From Streptomyces longisporoflavus (GTDB taxonomy: Bacteria > Actinomycetota > Actinomycetes > Streptomycetales > Streptomycetaceae): DNA of 64,000 bases. The first letter of the stretch is position 1, and each line of letters starts with the position of its first letter. The notes below the pieces were generated by a model. The model worked only from the letters and a program-made list of their open reading frames with translations. It did no database searches and was not told the DNA's origin. Both the position numbers and the translations under genes were made by a program. This document shows, in pieces, positions 16,255 through 26,207 of the stretch. The DNA is taken from contig NZ_BMTR01000010.1 of NCBI RefSeq assembly GCF_014649775.1, positions 62,001-126,000 on the forward strand, in the 5' to 3' direction.

Positions 16255-16370
16255 TTGTGGAAGGGCCCCCGGACCGGCGGTGGCGCATACGGCAGGGGAC
16301 GGCCGTGTCACCGCCGCCGGGGGCCGCACACTTTCTTTTGAGCTTTGAGCTTGGCAAGGAGCAAAACGGG

Positions 16371-17189
16371 ATGGGACTCAGCGCTCGGATTCGGACGCGG
16401 GACGGGTGGGCGGTGTCGCACGCCGTCGTCACCCTCACCGACATGACCGGTACGCAGGTGCTGCGGGCCTCGGCGGACGCGGAAGGTGCCGTGCGCGACG
16501 CGACGGACCTGGCGCCGGGACCGTACACCGTGATCGTCACCGCGGTCGGCTACGCGCCCGTCGCCTCGACCGCCATGGTCACGGCGAGCGGCCGTGCCGA
16601 GGTGGGCAACATCGTCCTGGCCCGGCAGGGCGGCACCGAACTGCCGCCGCCCGGGCCCTGGACCATCGACCCGGCGCACTCGACGGTGGGTGCGGTCGCC
16701 CAGCACCTGGGGATCACCAGCGTGCACGGCCGGTTCACCGAGTTCGGCGGGGTCGTGGAGATCGCCGAGGACGTGGAGAAGTCGCGCGTCGAGGCGGTCA
16801 TCAGGTCGGCGTCCATCGACACCGGCAACGGCATGCGGGACGGCCACCTGAAGTCGCCGGACTTCCTGGACGTCGAGCAGTACCCGGAGCTGACCTACCG
16901 GTCGACCGGCCTCACGCCCGCCGGATCGGACCGCTGGACCGTCCACGGCGAGCTCGGCATGCACGGTGTCGTACGCCCGGTCGACCTGGACCTGAGCTAC
17001 CTCGGCACCGGCGCGGACCCCTGGGGCGGCACGCGCGCGGCCTTCCGGGCCACGGCCGAGCTGCGCCGGGAGGACTTCGCCATGAACTACAACCAGGTGG
17101 TGCAGGCGGGCATCTCGGCGATCGGTACGACCCTGCGGGTGGAGCTCGACATCCAGGCGGTCCAAGGGGACTCGCTCCCCCGGGTCTAG
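16371..17189 (+). CDS. YceI-family protein with N-terminal Cna-B-like domain
   Basis: A 272-residue protein with start ATG 16371 and AAGGAG 9 nt upstream. Residues 1-85 (ARIRTRDGWAVSHAVVTLTDMTGTQVLRA, ending GRAEVGNIVL) are the same Cna-B-like repeat type found in the preceding pump. Residues 95-265 are a YceI lipocalin-like barrel (WTIDPAHSTVGAVAQHLGIT, MRDGHLKSPDFLD, VTIKGVTRPV-like HGVVRPVDLDL). YceI proteins bind polyisoprenoid lipids. No signal peptide is visible, so it is probably cytoplasmic. The shared repeat suggests a functional link to the pump, although a hairpin separates them. Confidence 0.88.
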   Translation: MGLSARIRTRDGWAVSHAVVTLTDMTGTQVLRASADAEGAVRDATDLAPGPYTVIVTAVGYAPVASTAMVTASGRAEVGNIVLARQGGTELPPPGPWTIDPAHSTVGAVAQHLGITSVHGRFTEFGGVVEIAEDVEKSRVEAVIRSASIDTGNGMRDGHLKSPDFLDVEQYPELTYRSTGLTPAGSDRWTVHGELGMHGVVRPVDLDLSYLGTGADPWGGTRAAFRATAELRREDFAMNYNQVVQAGISAIGTTLRVELDIQAVQGDSLPRV

Positions 17190-17204
17190 CGCCGCGTGCG
17201 GCAC

Positions 17205-17210
17205 TAGGGT
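17205..17210 (+). promoter_or_regulatory. -10 hexamer TAGGGT, leaderless start of the PPOX gene
   Basis: TAGGGT ends exactly 6 nt before ATG 17217, and no Shine-Dalgarno is present. Confidence 0.45.
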
Positions 17211-17216
17211 GCGTTC

Positions 17217-17678
17217 ATGGCACCCAATATCGCTACCAACACCACGGTCTCGCTCGACGAGTTGCTCGACTTCGTCCGCCCCAGGCACCGCGCCATTCTG
17301 CTGACGGGCCGGTCGGACGGAACCCCGCAGGGATCTCCCCTGACCTGCGGGGTCGACGACTCCGGACGGATCGTGGTGTCCACGTATCCGGAGCGGGCCA
17401 AGACGCGCAACGCCAAGCGGAACCCGCGGGTCAGCATCATCGTCCTCAGCGACGAGTGGAACGGGCCGTGGGTGCAGATCGACGGCACGGCCGAGGTCAT
17501 CGACTCCCCGGACTCGGTGGAGCCGCTCGTCGAGTACTTCCGGAACATCTCCGGCGAGCACCCGGACTGGGACGAGTACCGCGAGGCCATGGTGAAGCAG
17601 GGCAAGTCCATCATCCGGATCACTCCGGAGCGGTGGGGGCCGGTGGCCACCGGGGGATTCCCGGCGTCGAAGGCCTGA
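17217..17678 (+). CDS. PPOX-class, probably F420-dependent, oxidoreductase
   Basis: A 153-residue split-barrel flavin/F420-binding protein. HRAILLTGRSDGTPQGSPLTCGVDDSGRIVVSTYPERAKTRNAKRNPRVSI is the typical N-terminal core, and WVQIDGTAEVID the second half. Actinobacterial members of this size commonly bind F420 rather than FMN, with the basic K/R cluster after the third strand contacting the cofactor. The substrate is unknown. It may reduce or bind oxidised metabolites. The gene is alone with its own promoter and converges on the TetR gene. Confidence 0.85.
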   Translation: MAPNIATNTTVSLDELLDFVRPRHRAILLTGRSDGTPQGSPLTCGVDDSGRIVVSTYPERAKTRNAKRNPRVSIIVLSDEWNGPWVQIDGTAEVIDSPDSVEPLVEYFRNISGEHPDWDEYREAMVKQGKSIIRITPERWGPVATGGFPASKA

Positions 17679-17698
17679 GCGGCGCGTGCGGTACGGGC

Positions 17699-18481
17699 CT
17701 ACGGGCCGGGCTTGAGTGTCGCCTCGATGCCCGCGATCAGCAGGTCGAGGGCGACCGTGAAGTCCAGCTCCCACATCTCCTCGACCGTGGCCCCGCCCCG
17801 CGCCTCCATCATGTCGGCGGCGCTGTGCAGGGTCTCCTCCACGTCCGGGTGGTCGCGGACCACGGCCATGGCCTCCGTGAAGTACTCCCCCGGAGTGAGC
17901 CCCGCCGCCGCGCACCGCGCGATGTAGTGGCCCTGCACGGTGCCGAATCCGTACACGAACTGGAAGACCGCCGAGATCGCACCGGTCTGCTTCTTCGCGG
18001 GCAGACCGGTCTTGCGCACCACGTTCTGCACGGTCAGAGCGAACCTGAGCCAGTTCGGGCCGATGTTGAGGAAGTTGCCGACCAGCGGCGACACCCAGGC
18101 GTGCCTGACCAGCAACCGCCGGTACTCCTCGGCCAGTTCGCGCAGCGTTTCGCGCCAGCCGTCCGGCGTGATCGAATCGACGTCCGGCAGGTTCATCTCC
18201 CCGGCTGCCGCGTCCAGGGCCAGTTCGAGCAGGTCGTCCTTGGTGTCCACGTACCAGTACACGGACATCGCCGTGACGTTCAGGTCCGCCGCGAGGCGGC
18301 GCATGGAGAACTTGGCGAGGCCCTCCTCGTCCAGGAGGCGGACCGTGGCCTCGGTGATGCGTTCCCGGTCGAGGCCCGACGGCTGATCACTCCTGCGGCC
18401 CGCGCCGTTGCGGAGGGCCTTGCCCTCCAGCCAGACGCTGGTCCGCGCGGGGCTCTTCGCGCGGTCGGCTGCCTTCGCCAT
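17699..18481 (-). CDS. TetR-family transcriptional regulator
   Basis: A 260-residue regulator with a long basic N-terminal extension. The helix-turn-helix is ITEATVRLLDEEGLAKFSMRRLAADLNVTAMSVYWYVDTKDDLLEL (residues 41-86), and the remaining helices match the TetR C-terminal dimer/ligand domain (TetR_C type). It lies 95 bp downstream of an MFS drug transporter on the same strand and is probably in its operon. The likely operator is the TACGGTGTA palindrome upstream of the MFS gene. Binding of an exported compound would release repression. No matching palindrome is seen directly before the TetR gene itself. Confidence 0.92.
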   Translation of the reverse strand: MAKAADRAKSPARTSVWLEGKALRNGAGRRSDQPSGLDRERITEATVRLLDEEGLAKFSMRRLAADLNVTAMSVYWYVDTKDDLLELALDAAAGEMNLPDVDSITPDGWRETLRELAEEYRRLLVRHAWVSPLVGNFLNIGPNWLRFALTVQNVVRKTGLPAKKQTGAISAVFQFVYGFGTVQGHYIARCAAAGLTPGEYFTEAMAVVRDHPDVEETLHSAADMMEARGGATVEEMWELDFTVALDLLIAGIEATLKPGP

Positions 18482-18576
18482 GGCGCACCTTCCTGGTCCT
18501 GAGCTTGTACTGGTACCGGTGGTCCCGAGGCGGGCGACAGACCGGAATCGGCCAGTCCGTCGCCCGCCCGTCGATG

Positions 18577-20094
18577 CTATGCGGACGCCGTGGCCGGGTC
18601 CGTCTTCGCAGAGTCTGCCCTCTCCGCACGCTTGAGCAACGCTGCCGCCACCATGCCCCCGAGGAACACGGCCACCGCCCCCACCAGCTGACTGGTCTCA
18701 AGGCCCGAGGAGAACGCGTCGGCGATCCTCGTACGTTCGGCGTCGGACCCGGCAGCCGCAAGGGCCGCGGGCAGCGAGACCGCGGAGACGGTGACGAGCG
18801 AGGCGAAGCGCGAGTTCAGGACAGCGCCGAGGACCGCGACGCCGAGGCCGTTGCCGAACTCCGCGAGCGTGCCGTTGACGCCCGCGCCCACGCCCGCCTT
18901 CGCCGGCGGTATCGCGCTCATGATCGCGTTGGCCATGGCGGGCATGGCGAACGCGATGCCCGCGCCCATCACGATGAGACCGGTCAGCATGCCGGTGTAG
19001 TTGTCGCCGCCGAGTACGGCGATCGCGGCGAGGCCCGCGGCGAGCAGGGTCATGCCGATGGCGATCGTCGCGGGGGTGCTGGTCTTCTTCAGGAGCCGCG
19101 CGCCGAGCCCGGTGAGGTTGAGCGCGACCACGGTGACCGCGAGCGGTGCCGTGCGCAGGCCCGCCTCCAACGGCTCGTATCCGAGGACGAACTGGAGATG
19201 CTGGGTCAGCAGGAACAGCGAACCGCCGAGGCCGAAGGCGACCAGGATGGCGCCCGCGACGGCGCCGATGAACTTCTGGTTGCGGAAGAAGTGCATGTCC
19301 AGCATCGGGTACGGGATGCGCAGCTCCCACCAGACGAAGATGCCGAGTACGGCCACGCCCATCGCGGCGGCGCCGAGCACCTGCGTCGACGTCCAACCGT
19401 GCTCGGGCCCGGAGATGATCGCGTAGACGACCGAGGCCATGCCGATCGTCGAAAGCAGCGCGCCGAGCAGGTCGGGGCGGTCGCCCTGCGGGTTCTTGGA
19501 CTCGGGGACCAGCTTGATCACGGCGACGAGACCGATGAGCGCCACGGGGATGTTGATCAGGAAGATCGCGCCCCACCAGAAGTGGTTGAGCATGACCCCG
19601 CCCATCAGCGGGCCGAGCGCGAAGCCGAGGGAGTTCACGGTCGACCAGAGGCCGATCGCCTTCATCCGCTCGCTGTCGTCGAAGATCTGCACGACCACCG
19701 CGAGGGTGGTGGTCATCAGGAGGGCGCCGCCGACGCCCATTCCGGCCCGCGCGGCGATGAGCTGCGCGGAGGACTGGGAGAGGCCCGCGACCAGCGATCC
19801 GATGCCGAAGAGCGCGAGGCCCGCGACGAGCATCTTCTTGCGGCCGTAGCGGTCGGCGGAGCTGCCCGCGGTGAGCAGAAGGCCGGACTGGACCAGCGAA
19901 TAGGCGTTGATCATCCACTGGATGTCCGCCGTGGACGCGTCCAGCTCCTTGGTGAGGGAGGGGATGGCGACGTTGAGGACGGTGTTGTCCAGGAGGACGG
20001 TGAGCTGAGCGAGGCAGATGACGCCGAGGATCAGCCACCGCTGCGGATGCCCGTGTGAGGGGGTGGGGGTCTCGGCGGTCGTCGCTGCCGTCAT
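18577..20094 (-). CDS. DHA2-family (14-helix) MFS drug transporter
   Basis: A 505-residue antiporter starting at ATG 20094 behind AGGAGAGGAGAGGG. Motif D1 is LDNTVLNVAIPSLTKEL. Motif A is SSADRYGRKKML. Motif C is GFALGPLMGGVM. Fourteen hydrophobic segments can be counted, ending with a Lys/Arg/Ala-rich cytoplasmic tail. The family exports drugs, dyes or secondary metabolites in exchange for protons. The palindrome at 20118-20150 lies 24 bp before the start, and the TetR gene follows, so this is a typical ligand-induced efflux operon. Confidence 0.93.
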   Translation of the reverse strand: MTAATTAETPTPSHGHPQRWLILGVICLAQLTVLLDNTVLNVAIPSLTKELDASTADIQWMINAYSLVQSGLLLTAGSSADRYGRKKMLVAGLALFGIGSLVAGLSQSSAQLIAARAGMGVGGALLMTTTLAVVVQIFDDSERMKAIGLWSTVNSLGFALGPLMGGVMLNHFWWGAIFLINIPVALIGLVAVIKLVPESKNPQGDRPDLLGALLSTIGMASVVYAIISGPEHGWTSTQVLGAAAMGVAVLGIFVWWELRIPYPMLDMHFFRNQKFIGAVAGAILVAFGLGGSLFLLTQHLQFVLGYEPLEAGLRTAPLAVTVVALNLTGLGARLLKKTSTPATIAIGMTLLAAGLAAIAVLGGDNYTGMLTGLIVMGAGIAFAMPAMANAIMSAIPPAKAGVGAGVNGTLAEFGNGLGVAVLGAVLNSRFASLVTVSAVSLPAALAAAGSDAERTRIADAFSSGLETSQLVGAVAVFLGGMVAAALLKRAERADSAKTDPATASA

Positions 20095-20117
20095 GCCCTC
20101 TCCTCTCCTTCTGCTTA

Positions 20118-20171
20118 TACGGTGTATGTGGAGTGGTGATGTACACCGTAAAGCATTCCCCGTACGGCGTA
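20118..20171. promoter_or_regulatory. TetR-type operator upstream of the MFS gene
   Basis: TACGGTGTA (20118-20126) and TACACCGTA (20142-20150) form a perfect 9-bp inverted repeat with a 15-bp spacer. A third half-site TACGGCGTA follows at 20163-20171. It overlaps the expected promoter of the minus-strand MFS-TetR operon. Confidence 0.7.
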
Positions 20172-20205
20172 CAAGACGGGTATGCGCGGGCATGCGGGCA
20201 TGACG

Positions 20206-20237
20206 AAGGGGCCGGCCGCAGGTGCGTTCGGCCCCTT
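20206..20237 (-). terminator. Terminator of the two-component/glycosyltransferase operon
   Basis: AAGGGGCCG (20206-20214) pairs perfectly with CGGCCCCTT (20229-20237), just downstream of the GT39 stop. Confidence 0.75.
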
Positions 20238-20251
20238 GCGGGCGGAAGCTG

Positions 20252-22393
20252 TCAGCTCTTCTTCGGCTGGGTCAGGTCGTAGAAGGTCGCACTGCCGACG
20301 GTGACCTTCTTGTAGTTGTCCTCCACCCAGGAGGTGATCTTGGAGGAGGTGCCGCTGTCGCCGCCCACGCCGCCTCCCATGCCACCGCCGGAGATGAAGT
20401 AGTGGATCTTCCCGTCCTCGACGTACTGCTTGAACTGGGCGAGGGTCGGTGACGGGTCGCTGCCGTTGAATCCGCCGATCGCCATCACCGGGTCACCGGT
20501 GGCGAGTTGGTAGCTCGCGGCGTTCTGCGAGCCGATGGCCGCCGCCGCCCAGGTGTAGTCGCCGGCGTCCGCCTCCAGGAGCTTCTTCGCCTTGGCGCTG
20601 ACTTGAGCACCGTCGAGAAGGCCGCCCATGCCGCCGCCTCCGCCGATGCCGCCGCGCTCGCCGGTACGGCCGCCGGGCATGCCGCCTTGCTGCTGCTTGC
20701 CCTGCTGGCCGTTCCGACCGGGGGGCTGCATGGCGTTGCCGTTCTGGCCGCCGGGGGCCTGGCCCCTCTGACCCTGGCCGGGCGGCTGCATCCCGCCGCC
20801 ACCGCCACCGCCACCGGGACGGCCGCCTCCGCCGCCAGGTCCACCCATGCCGCCCGCCGAAGCAGGCCCCGCGGTCACGATCGACCCGGTGTGCGCGCTG
20901 TTCACCGTGGAGAGCGTGTACGCGACCGACCCCGCCAGCGAGGCAGCGAAGCTCAGTCCGACCGCCACCAGAGCCAGCTGCCGCCCGAGCCGCGCCGCGA
21001 GCAGCAGCCCGACCGCGCCCACGAGGCCGCCCACGAGCACCGCCCAGCGCAGCCAAGGCAGGTAGTCCGGGGTCCGGCCGAGCAGGACGTACCCCCACCA
21101 GGCCGTGCCCGCGACGGCCACGCCGAGCAGCGCGCCCGCCCACCACTTGGCCCGCTCCTCCCACAGGACCGTGGCGCCCATGCCGATCAGCGCCGCGATG
21201 TAGGGGGCGAGGGCGACCGTGTAGTACTGGTGGAAGATCCCCGCCATGAAGCTGAAGACGGCCGCCGTCATCAGCAGGGCGCTGCCCCACGCCACGAACG
21301 CCGAGCGCGTGGTGTCGGTCCTGCGGGCCTTCCAGGTGAGGATGATGCCGCCGACGAGCAGGATCAGCGCGGCGGGCAGCAGCCACGAAATCTGGGCGCC
21401 GACCTCGGAGTTGAACATCCGCCCGAGCCCGGTCTCGCCCCACTGCATGCCACCGCCACCGCCACCGCCGGGACCGCCCCCGCCGCCGACGCTGCCGGTC
21501 TCCTCGCCGTTGATGCGGCCGAGGCCGTTGTAGCCGAAGGTCAGCTCAAGGAAGGAGTTCTTCTGCGAGCCGCCGATGTACGGGCGTGAGGACGCGGGCC
21601 AGAGCTCCACGATCGCCACCCACCAGCCGCCGGCCACGATCATCGCGAGCCCGGAGAGTGCCAGCTGGCCGAAGCGCTTGCGCAGCCGCACGGGCGCGCA
21701 CACCGCGTACAGGACGGCGAGCGGCGGCAGGATCAGGAACGCCTGGAGCGTCTTGGCGAGGAAGGCGAGGCCGACCACGACGCCCGCCCACACCAGCCAC
21801 TTGGTGCGGCCGTTCTCCAGTGCGCGCAGGACGCAGTACACGGTGACCGTCATCAGGAGCGCGAGCAGCGCGTCCGGGTTGTTGAACCGGAACATCAGCG
21901 CGGCGACGGGCGTCAGCGCGAGCACCGCGCCCGCGATGAGCCCGGCCGCCGGACTGAAGCGGCGGCGGACGGCCGCGTACAGGACACCGACCGTCGCGAC
22001 GCCCATCAGCACCTGCGGGGCGAGCACCGCCCAGGAGTTGAGGCCGAAGAGGCGCACGGAGAGTGCCATCGGCCAGAGCGCGGCCGGGGGCTTGTCGACG
22101 GTGATCGCGTTGCCCGCGTCGAGCGAGCCGAAGAACATCGCCTTCCAGCTCTGGCTGCCCGCCTGGACGGCCGCGGAGTAGAAGGAGTTGGCGTAGCCGG
22201 ACGCGCTGAGGTTGTAGAGGTAGAGGACCGCGGTCGCGAGCAGCAGCCCGAGGAAGGCGGGACGCGCCCAGCGCGGGTCGTCGTGGCGTCCGCGCCAGAG
22301 CCGCGCGGGCAGGGTGCGCGTGGCCCGGTGGGCTCGCCCATGCGTCGCCGCGGGTGGCGGCACCGACTGGGGCGCGTGGGAGGTCGTCGTCAT
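20252..22393 (-). CDS. GT39/ArnT-like membrane glycosyltransferase
   Basis: A 713-residue polytopic protein. The N-terminal half has about ten transmembrane helices and, in the first loop after helix 1, the GNAITVDKPPAALWP segment, whose acidic residue is the conserved catalytic type in protein-mannosyl and ArnT transferases. Two very Gly-rich insertions lie outside the membrane near residues 305-325 and 515-610. A soluble C-terminal domain follows (GDYTWAAAAIGSQNAASYQLATGDPVMAIGGFNG, SKITSWVEDNYKKV). It should transfer a sugar from polyprenyl phosphate to an external acceptor. It overlaps the GT2-GtrA gene by an ATGA, so translation is coupled. Confidence 0.9.
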   Translation of the reverse strand: MTTTSHAPQSVPPPAATHGRAHRATRTLPARLWRGRHDDPRWARPAFLGLLLATAVLYLYNLSASGYANSFYSAAVQAGSQSWKAMFFGSLDAGNAITVDKPPAALWPMALSVRLFGLNSWAVLAPQVLMGVATVGVLYAAVRRRFSPAAGLIAGAVLALTPVAALMFRFNNPDALLALLMTVTVYCVLRALENGRTKWLVWAGVVVGLAFLAKTLQAFLILPPLAVLYAVCAPVRLRKRFGQLALSGLAMIVAGGWWVAIVELWPASSRPYIGGSQKNSFLELTFGYNGLGRINGEETGSVGGGGGPGGGGGGGMQWGETGLGRMFNSEVGAQISWLLPAALILLVGGIILTWKARRTDTTRSAFVAWGSALLMTAAVFSFMAGIFHQYYTVALAPYIAALIGMGATVLWEERAKWWAGALLGVAVAGTAWWGYVLLGRTPDYLPWLRWAVLVGGLVGAVGLLLAARLGRQLALVAVGLSFAASLAGSVAYTLSTVNSAHTGSIVTAGPASAGGMGGPGGGGGRPGGGGGGGGMQPPGQGQRGQAPGGQNGNAMQPPGRNGQQGKQQQGGMPGGRTGERGGIGGGGGMGGLLDGAQVSAKAKKLLEADAGDYTWAAAAIGSQNAASYQLATGDPVMAIGGFNGSDPSPTLAQFKQYVEDGKIHYFISGGGMGGGVGGDSGTSSKITSWVEDNYKKVTVGSATFYDLTQPKKS

Positions 22394-23739
22394 CGTGCGT
22401 TCCTCGGGTCGTGTGCGTAGTCGGTCTCGTACGAGGACGAGGCGTCGGGCGGCGGCATCGCGTCGGAGCGCCGCTCCGGGAAGACCCAGGCCCGCAGGAG
22501 CAGGAACCGCAGCACCGTCGCCGCGAGGTTGGCGGCTATGAGCACCGCGAGTTCCGTGCCGTGGGACGCGTTGCCCGACGCCGCGTCGAGGGCGGCCAGC
22601 GAACCGCTGGTCAGGACGAGGCCGATGGCGAAGACCACCAGGCCCTGTGCCTGGTGGCGCATCGCGCGGTCACGGCCGCGCACCCCGAAGGTCAGCCGCC
22701 GGTTGGCGGCGGTGTTGGCGACCGCCGACACGAGCAGGGCGAGCGCGTTGGCCACCTGCGAGCCCGAGAACGTACGGAAACCGGAGTACAGAAGCAGGTA
22801 GAAGAGCGTGGAGAGCGCGCCGACCACGCAGAAGCCGACCAGCTGGCGGGCGAGGCCGCGCGGCACACCGGCCAGTTGCCGGTCGCGCGGGTCGTCCCCG
22901 AAGGGGCGCGCGAGGCGGTCGAGAGGGAGGGCGCCGACAGCGAGGGCCTTCCCCACCCGCCACACACCCTTCAGGTCGTCCGTGGCCGTCCTGACCAGGT
23001 GAACCGTGGAGTCCGGGTCGTCGACCCAGTCGACCGGAACCTCGTGGATACGCAGGCCCGCGCGCTCGGCGAGCACCAGCATCTCCGTGTCGAAGAACCA
23101 CCCCGTGTCCTCGACGAGCGGCAGCAGCACCCCCGCCACATCGCTCCTGATCGCCTTGAACCCGCACTGGGCGTCGGAGAAGCGGGCCTGGAGCGAGCCG
23201 CGCAGGATGAGGTTGTACGTACGCGAGATGAACTCCCGCTTCGGGCCGCGCACCACCCGCGAACTGCGCGCGAGCCGTGAGCCGATCGCCAGGTCCGAGT
23301 GCCCGGAGATCAGCGGCGCCACCAGCGGGAGCAGCGCGTTGAGGTCGGTGGACAGGTCCACGTCCATGTAGGCGAGGACGGGGGCGTCCGACGCGGACCA
23401 CACGGCGCGCAGGGCACGGCCGCGCCCCTTCTGTTCGAGGCGCGTGTACCGGACCTCCTCGCTCGACGCCGCGAGCCGCGCCGCCACCTCGGGGGTGCGG
23501 TCCGTGGACGCGTTGTCCGCGACGGTGATGCGGAAGGGGTAGGGGAAGGTCCGTACGAGGTGCTCGTGCAGGCGCCGCACGCACGGCTCCAGATCCTTCT
23601 CCTCGTTGTAGACGGGGATCACGATGTCCAGGACGGGCACGGGCACGGGAACGGGCGCATCACGCCATCCGGCGGGGAGGTGGGCCCGGGCCGGCAGAGG
23701 GACCGAGCAAGCACCGCCCGAAGCAGAGTCGGTTTGCAT
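22390..23739 (-). CDS. Bifunctional GT2 glycosyltransferase and GtrA flippase
   Basis: A 449-residue fusion starting at ATG 23739. Residues 35-275 are a GT2 (dolichyl-phosphate-mannose-synthase-like) domain: LDIVIPVYNEEKDLEP, ADNASTDRT, and the metal-binding MDVDLSTD. Residues 300-430 are a four-helix GtrA domain (LVGFCVVGALSTLFYLLLYSG, NTAANRRLTFG). The first part would load a nucleotide sugar onto polyprenyl phosphate. The second would flip the lipid-sugar across the membrane for the GT39 enzyme encoded next. The gene lies 26 bp after the histidine kinase and overlaps the GT39 start. Confidence 0.93.
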   Translation of the reverse strand: MQTDSASGGACSVPLPARAHLPAGWRDAPVPVPVPVLDIVIPVYNEEKDLEPCVRRLHEHLVRTFPYPFRITVADNASTDRTPEVAARLAASSEEVRYTRLEQKGRGRALRAVWSASDAPVLAYMDVDLSTDLNALLPLVAPLISGHSDLAIGSRLARSSRVVRGPKREFISRTYNLILRGSLQARFSDAQCGFKAIRSDVAGVLLPLVEDTGWFFDTEMLVLAERAGLRIHEVPVDWVDDPDSTVHLVRTATDDLKGVWRVGKALAVGALPLDRLARPFGDDPRDRQLAGVPRGLARQLVGFCVVGALSTLFYLLLYSGFRTFSGSQVANALALLVSAVANTAANRRLTFGVRGRDRAMRHQAQGLVVFAIGLVLTSGSLAALDAASGNASHGTELAVLIAANLAATVLRFLLLRAWVFPERRSDAMPPPDASSSYETDYAHDPRNAR

Positions 23740-23765
23740 GGCACCGACATTCGCCAAGTGGTCTG

Positions 23766-25372
23766 TCAGGCCTGTGTGGTGAGGCTGTGGCCCGCCTGTG
23801 AGTGCCGCGACGGGCCGCTGACCTGCTCCGATACTGCGGGCAACGCGACCGTGAAGACCGTACGGCCCGGCACGCTCTCGACTTCCACACCGCCGCCGTG
23901 GGCCTCGACTATGGCCTGTACGAGGGCGAGGCCGAGCCCCGTTGAACCCGCGTTGCGGGAGCGTGAGGCGTCGCCGCGGGCGAAGCGCTCGAAGACGTGG
24001 GGGAGGAGGGCGGGGGCGATGCCGGGGCCGTTGTCCTCGACCTCCAGGCAGACGCCGGGTCCGGCCCGCCGCACGCGGGCGGTGACCTTCGTGCCCGGTG
24101 GTGTGTGCGTACGCGCGTTGGCCAGCAGATTGACGACGACCTGCTGGAGACGGGCCGGGTCGGCGAGGACGAGCGCGGGCTCGTCGGGCAGCTCAAGGGC
24201 CCAGTAGTGCCCGGGGCCCGCGGCCCGCGCGTCGCTCACGGTGTCCACGACCAGCGGCGAGAGATCAGTGCTCTCGTACGAGAGCGGCAGTCTGGCTCCG
24301 GGTCGGCCGGGCGTCCCGGAACGTGTCCCGTCCCGCCCCTCGTCCCGCCCCTCGTCGAGGCGCGCGAGCAGCAGCAGATCCTCCACGAGCCCCGACATCC
24401 GCTGTGCCTCGGACTCGATGCGCCCCAGCGCGTGCCGCGTGTCAGGACCGGTCGACTCCCGCCCCCGGCGCGTCAGTTCGGCATAGCCGCGGATCGAGGC
24501 CAGCGGCGTACGCAGCTCATGACTGGCGTCCGCGACGAACTGACGTACCCGCGTCTCGCTCTCCTGCCGCGCGTGCAGCGCGGAGTGGACGTGGTCGAGC
24601 ATCCGGTTGAGCGCGGCGCCCACCTGCCCGACTTCCGTGTTCGGCTCCGTGTCGGGCACGCGCTCGTACAGCGCCACCTCGCCGCTGTGCAGCGGCAGTT
24701 CGGATACGCGCGTGGCGGTCGCCGCGACCCGGCGCAACGGGCGCAGGGCGACGCCGACCATCACCGCGCCGGTGAGCGAGGCCGCGACCAGGCCCGCGGC
24801 GGTGACGCTGACCTCGACGATGATCAGCGTTTCGAGGGTGTTCTGCACCTTCGCCGTGGGGATGCCGACGAGGAAGTCGCCGTTGGGCCCCGCCGTGTAC
24901 ACCACGCGGTACTCGCCGAGGCCGGGGATGTCGGCGTTGTGCTCGTCCCCGTCGCGCGGCACGGACCCGAGCGCGTCCGACTGCGCCCCGTCGAGCTGCT
25001 CGGTCTGCGGCTCGATGCTGCCGCTGTCCGACTCGTTGCTGACCAGGGCCTGACCGACCGAGCCGTCGTCCTCCACGACGGCGCCGATGGTGCCGAGCTC
25101 CTGGGGCCCCTTGGAGACGAACCGCAGCGGATCGTTCGCCGCGTCCTCGTCCCCGTCCCCGGACAGGACGCCGGGAAGCTCGGCCCCCGGCTTCGGCATC
25201 GGCCCCGACGCCCGCATCGCCACGGCCGCGAGCGACTTGTCCAGCTGGTCGTACAGATGCGAGCGCAGCGCGATGGTCGTCACCGTGCCGATCACCGCGC
25301 AGACGACGGCGATCAGCGCCACCGCCGAGACGACGAGCCGCGTCCGCAGCGACCGCGGCTGCCGCCGCCGCG

Positions 25373-25376
<4 letters not shown>
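23766..25376 (-). CDS. Sensor histidine kinase
   Basis: A 536-residue kinase with an N-terminal transmembrane helix (RLVVSAVALIAVVCAVIGTVTTIAL), an extracellular sensor of about 150 residues, a second transmembrane helix (VSVTAAGLVAASLTGAVMVGVAL), and a HAMP domain. The H-box is FVADASHELRTPLASIRGYAEL. The N-box is VVNLLANARTHTPP, and the G-boxes are VEDNGPGIAP and GSTGLGLALVQAIVEAHGG. All catalytic residues are present. It overlaps the response regulator stop by an ATGA. The sensor is acidic and Gln/Ser/Asp-rich without a known fold. It probably reports envelope state. Confidence 0.95.
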
Positions 25377-26134
<758 letters not shown>

Positions 26135-26140
26135 GCCGTA

Positions 26141-26182
26141 CAGGTTGCGGGGCGGCCGTGAGAGGGAGCTTTCGGCAACCTG
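26141..26182. promoter_or_regulatory. Inverted repeat in front of the response-regulator operon
   Basis: CAGGTTGC (26141-26148) and GCAACCTG (26175-26182) are perfect 8-bp arms 26 bp apart. They lie 6-48 bp upstream of the ATG at 26134. A stem in the leader RNA or an operator are both possible. Confidence 0.5.
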
Positions 26183-26207
26183 TGAATTCCCTGAGAAACG
26201 GGGTGAG

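Noticed and set aside
13516..16329. A 937-codon frame antisense to the MFS fusion gene
   Set aside because: Composition is Arg/Gly/Asp/His-rich with no recognisable domain; it is a shadow of the MFS codon bias.
16406..18502. A 698-codon plus-strand frame over YceI, PPOX and TetR genes
   Set aside because: It crosses three well-supported genes on both strands and encodes Arg/Gly/Pro-rich sequence.
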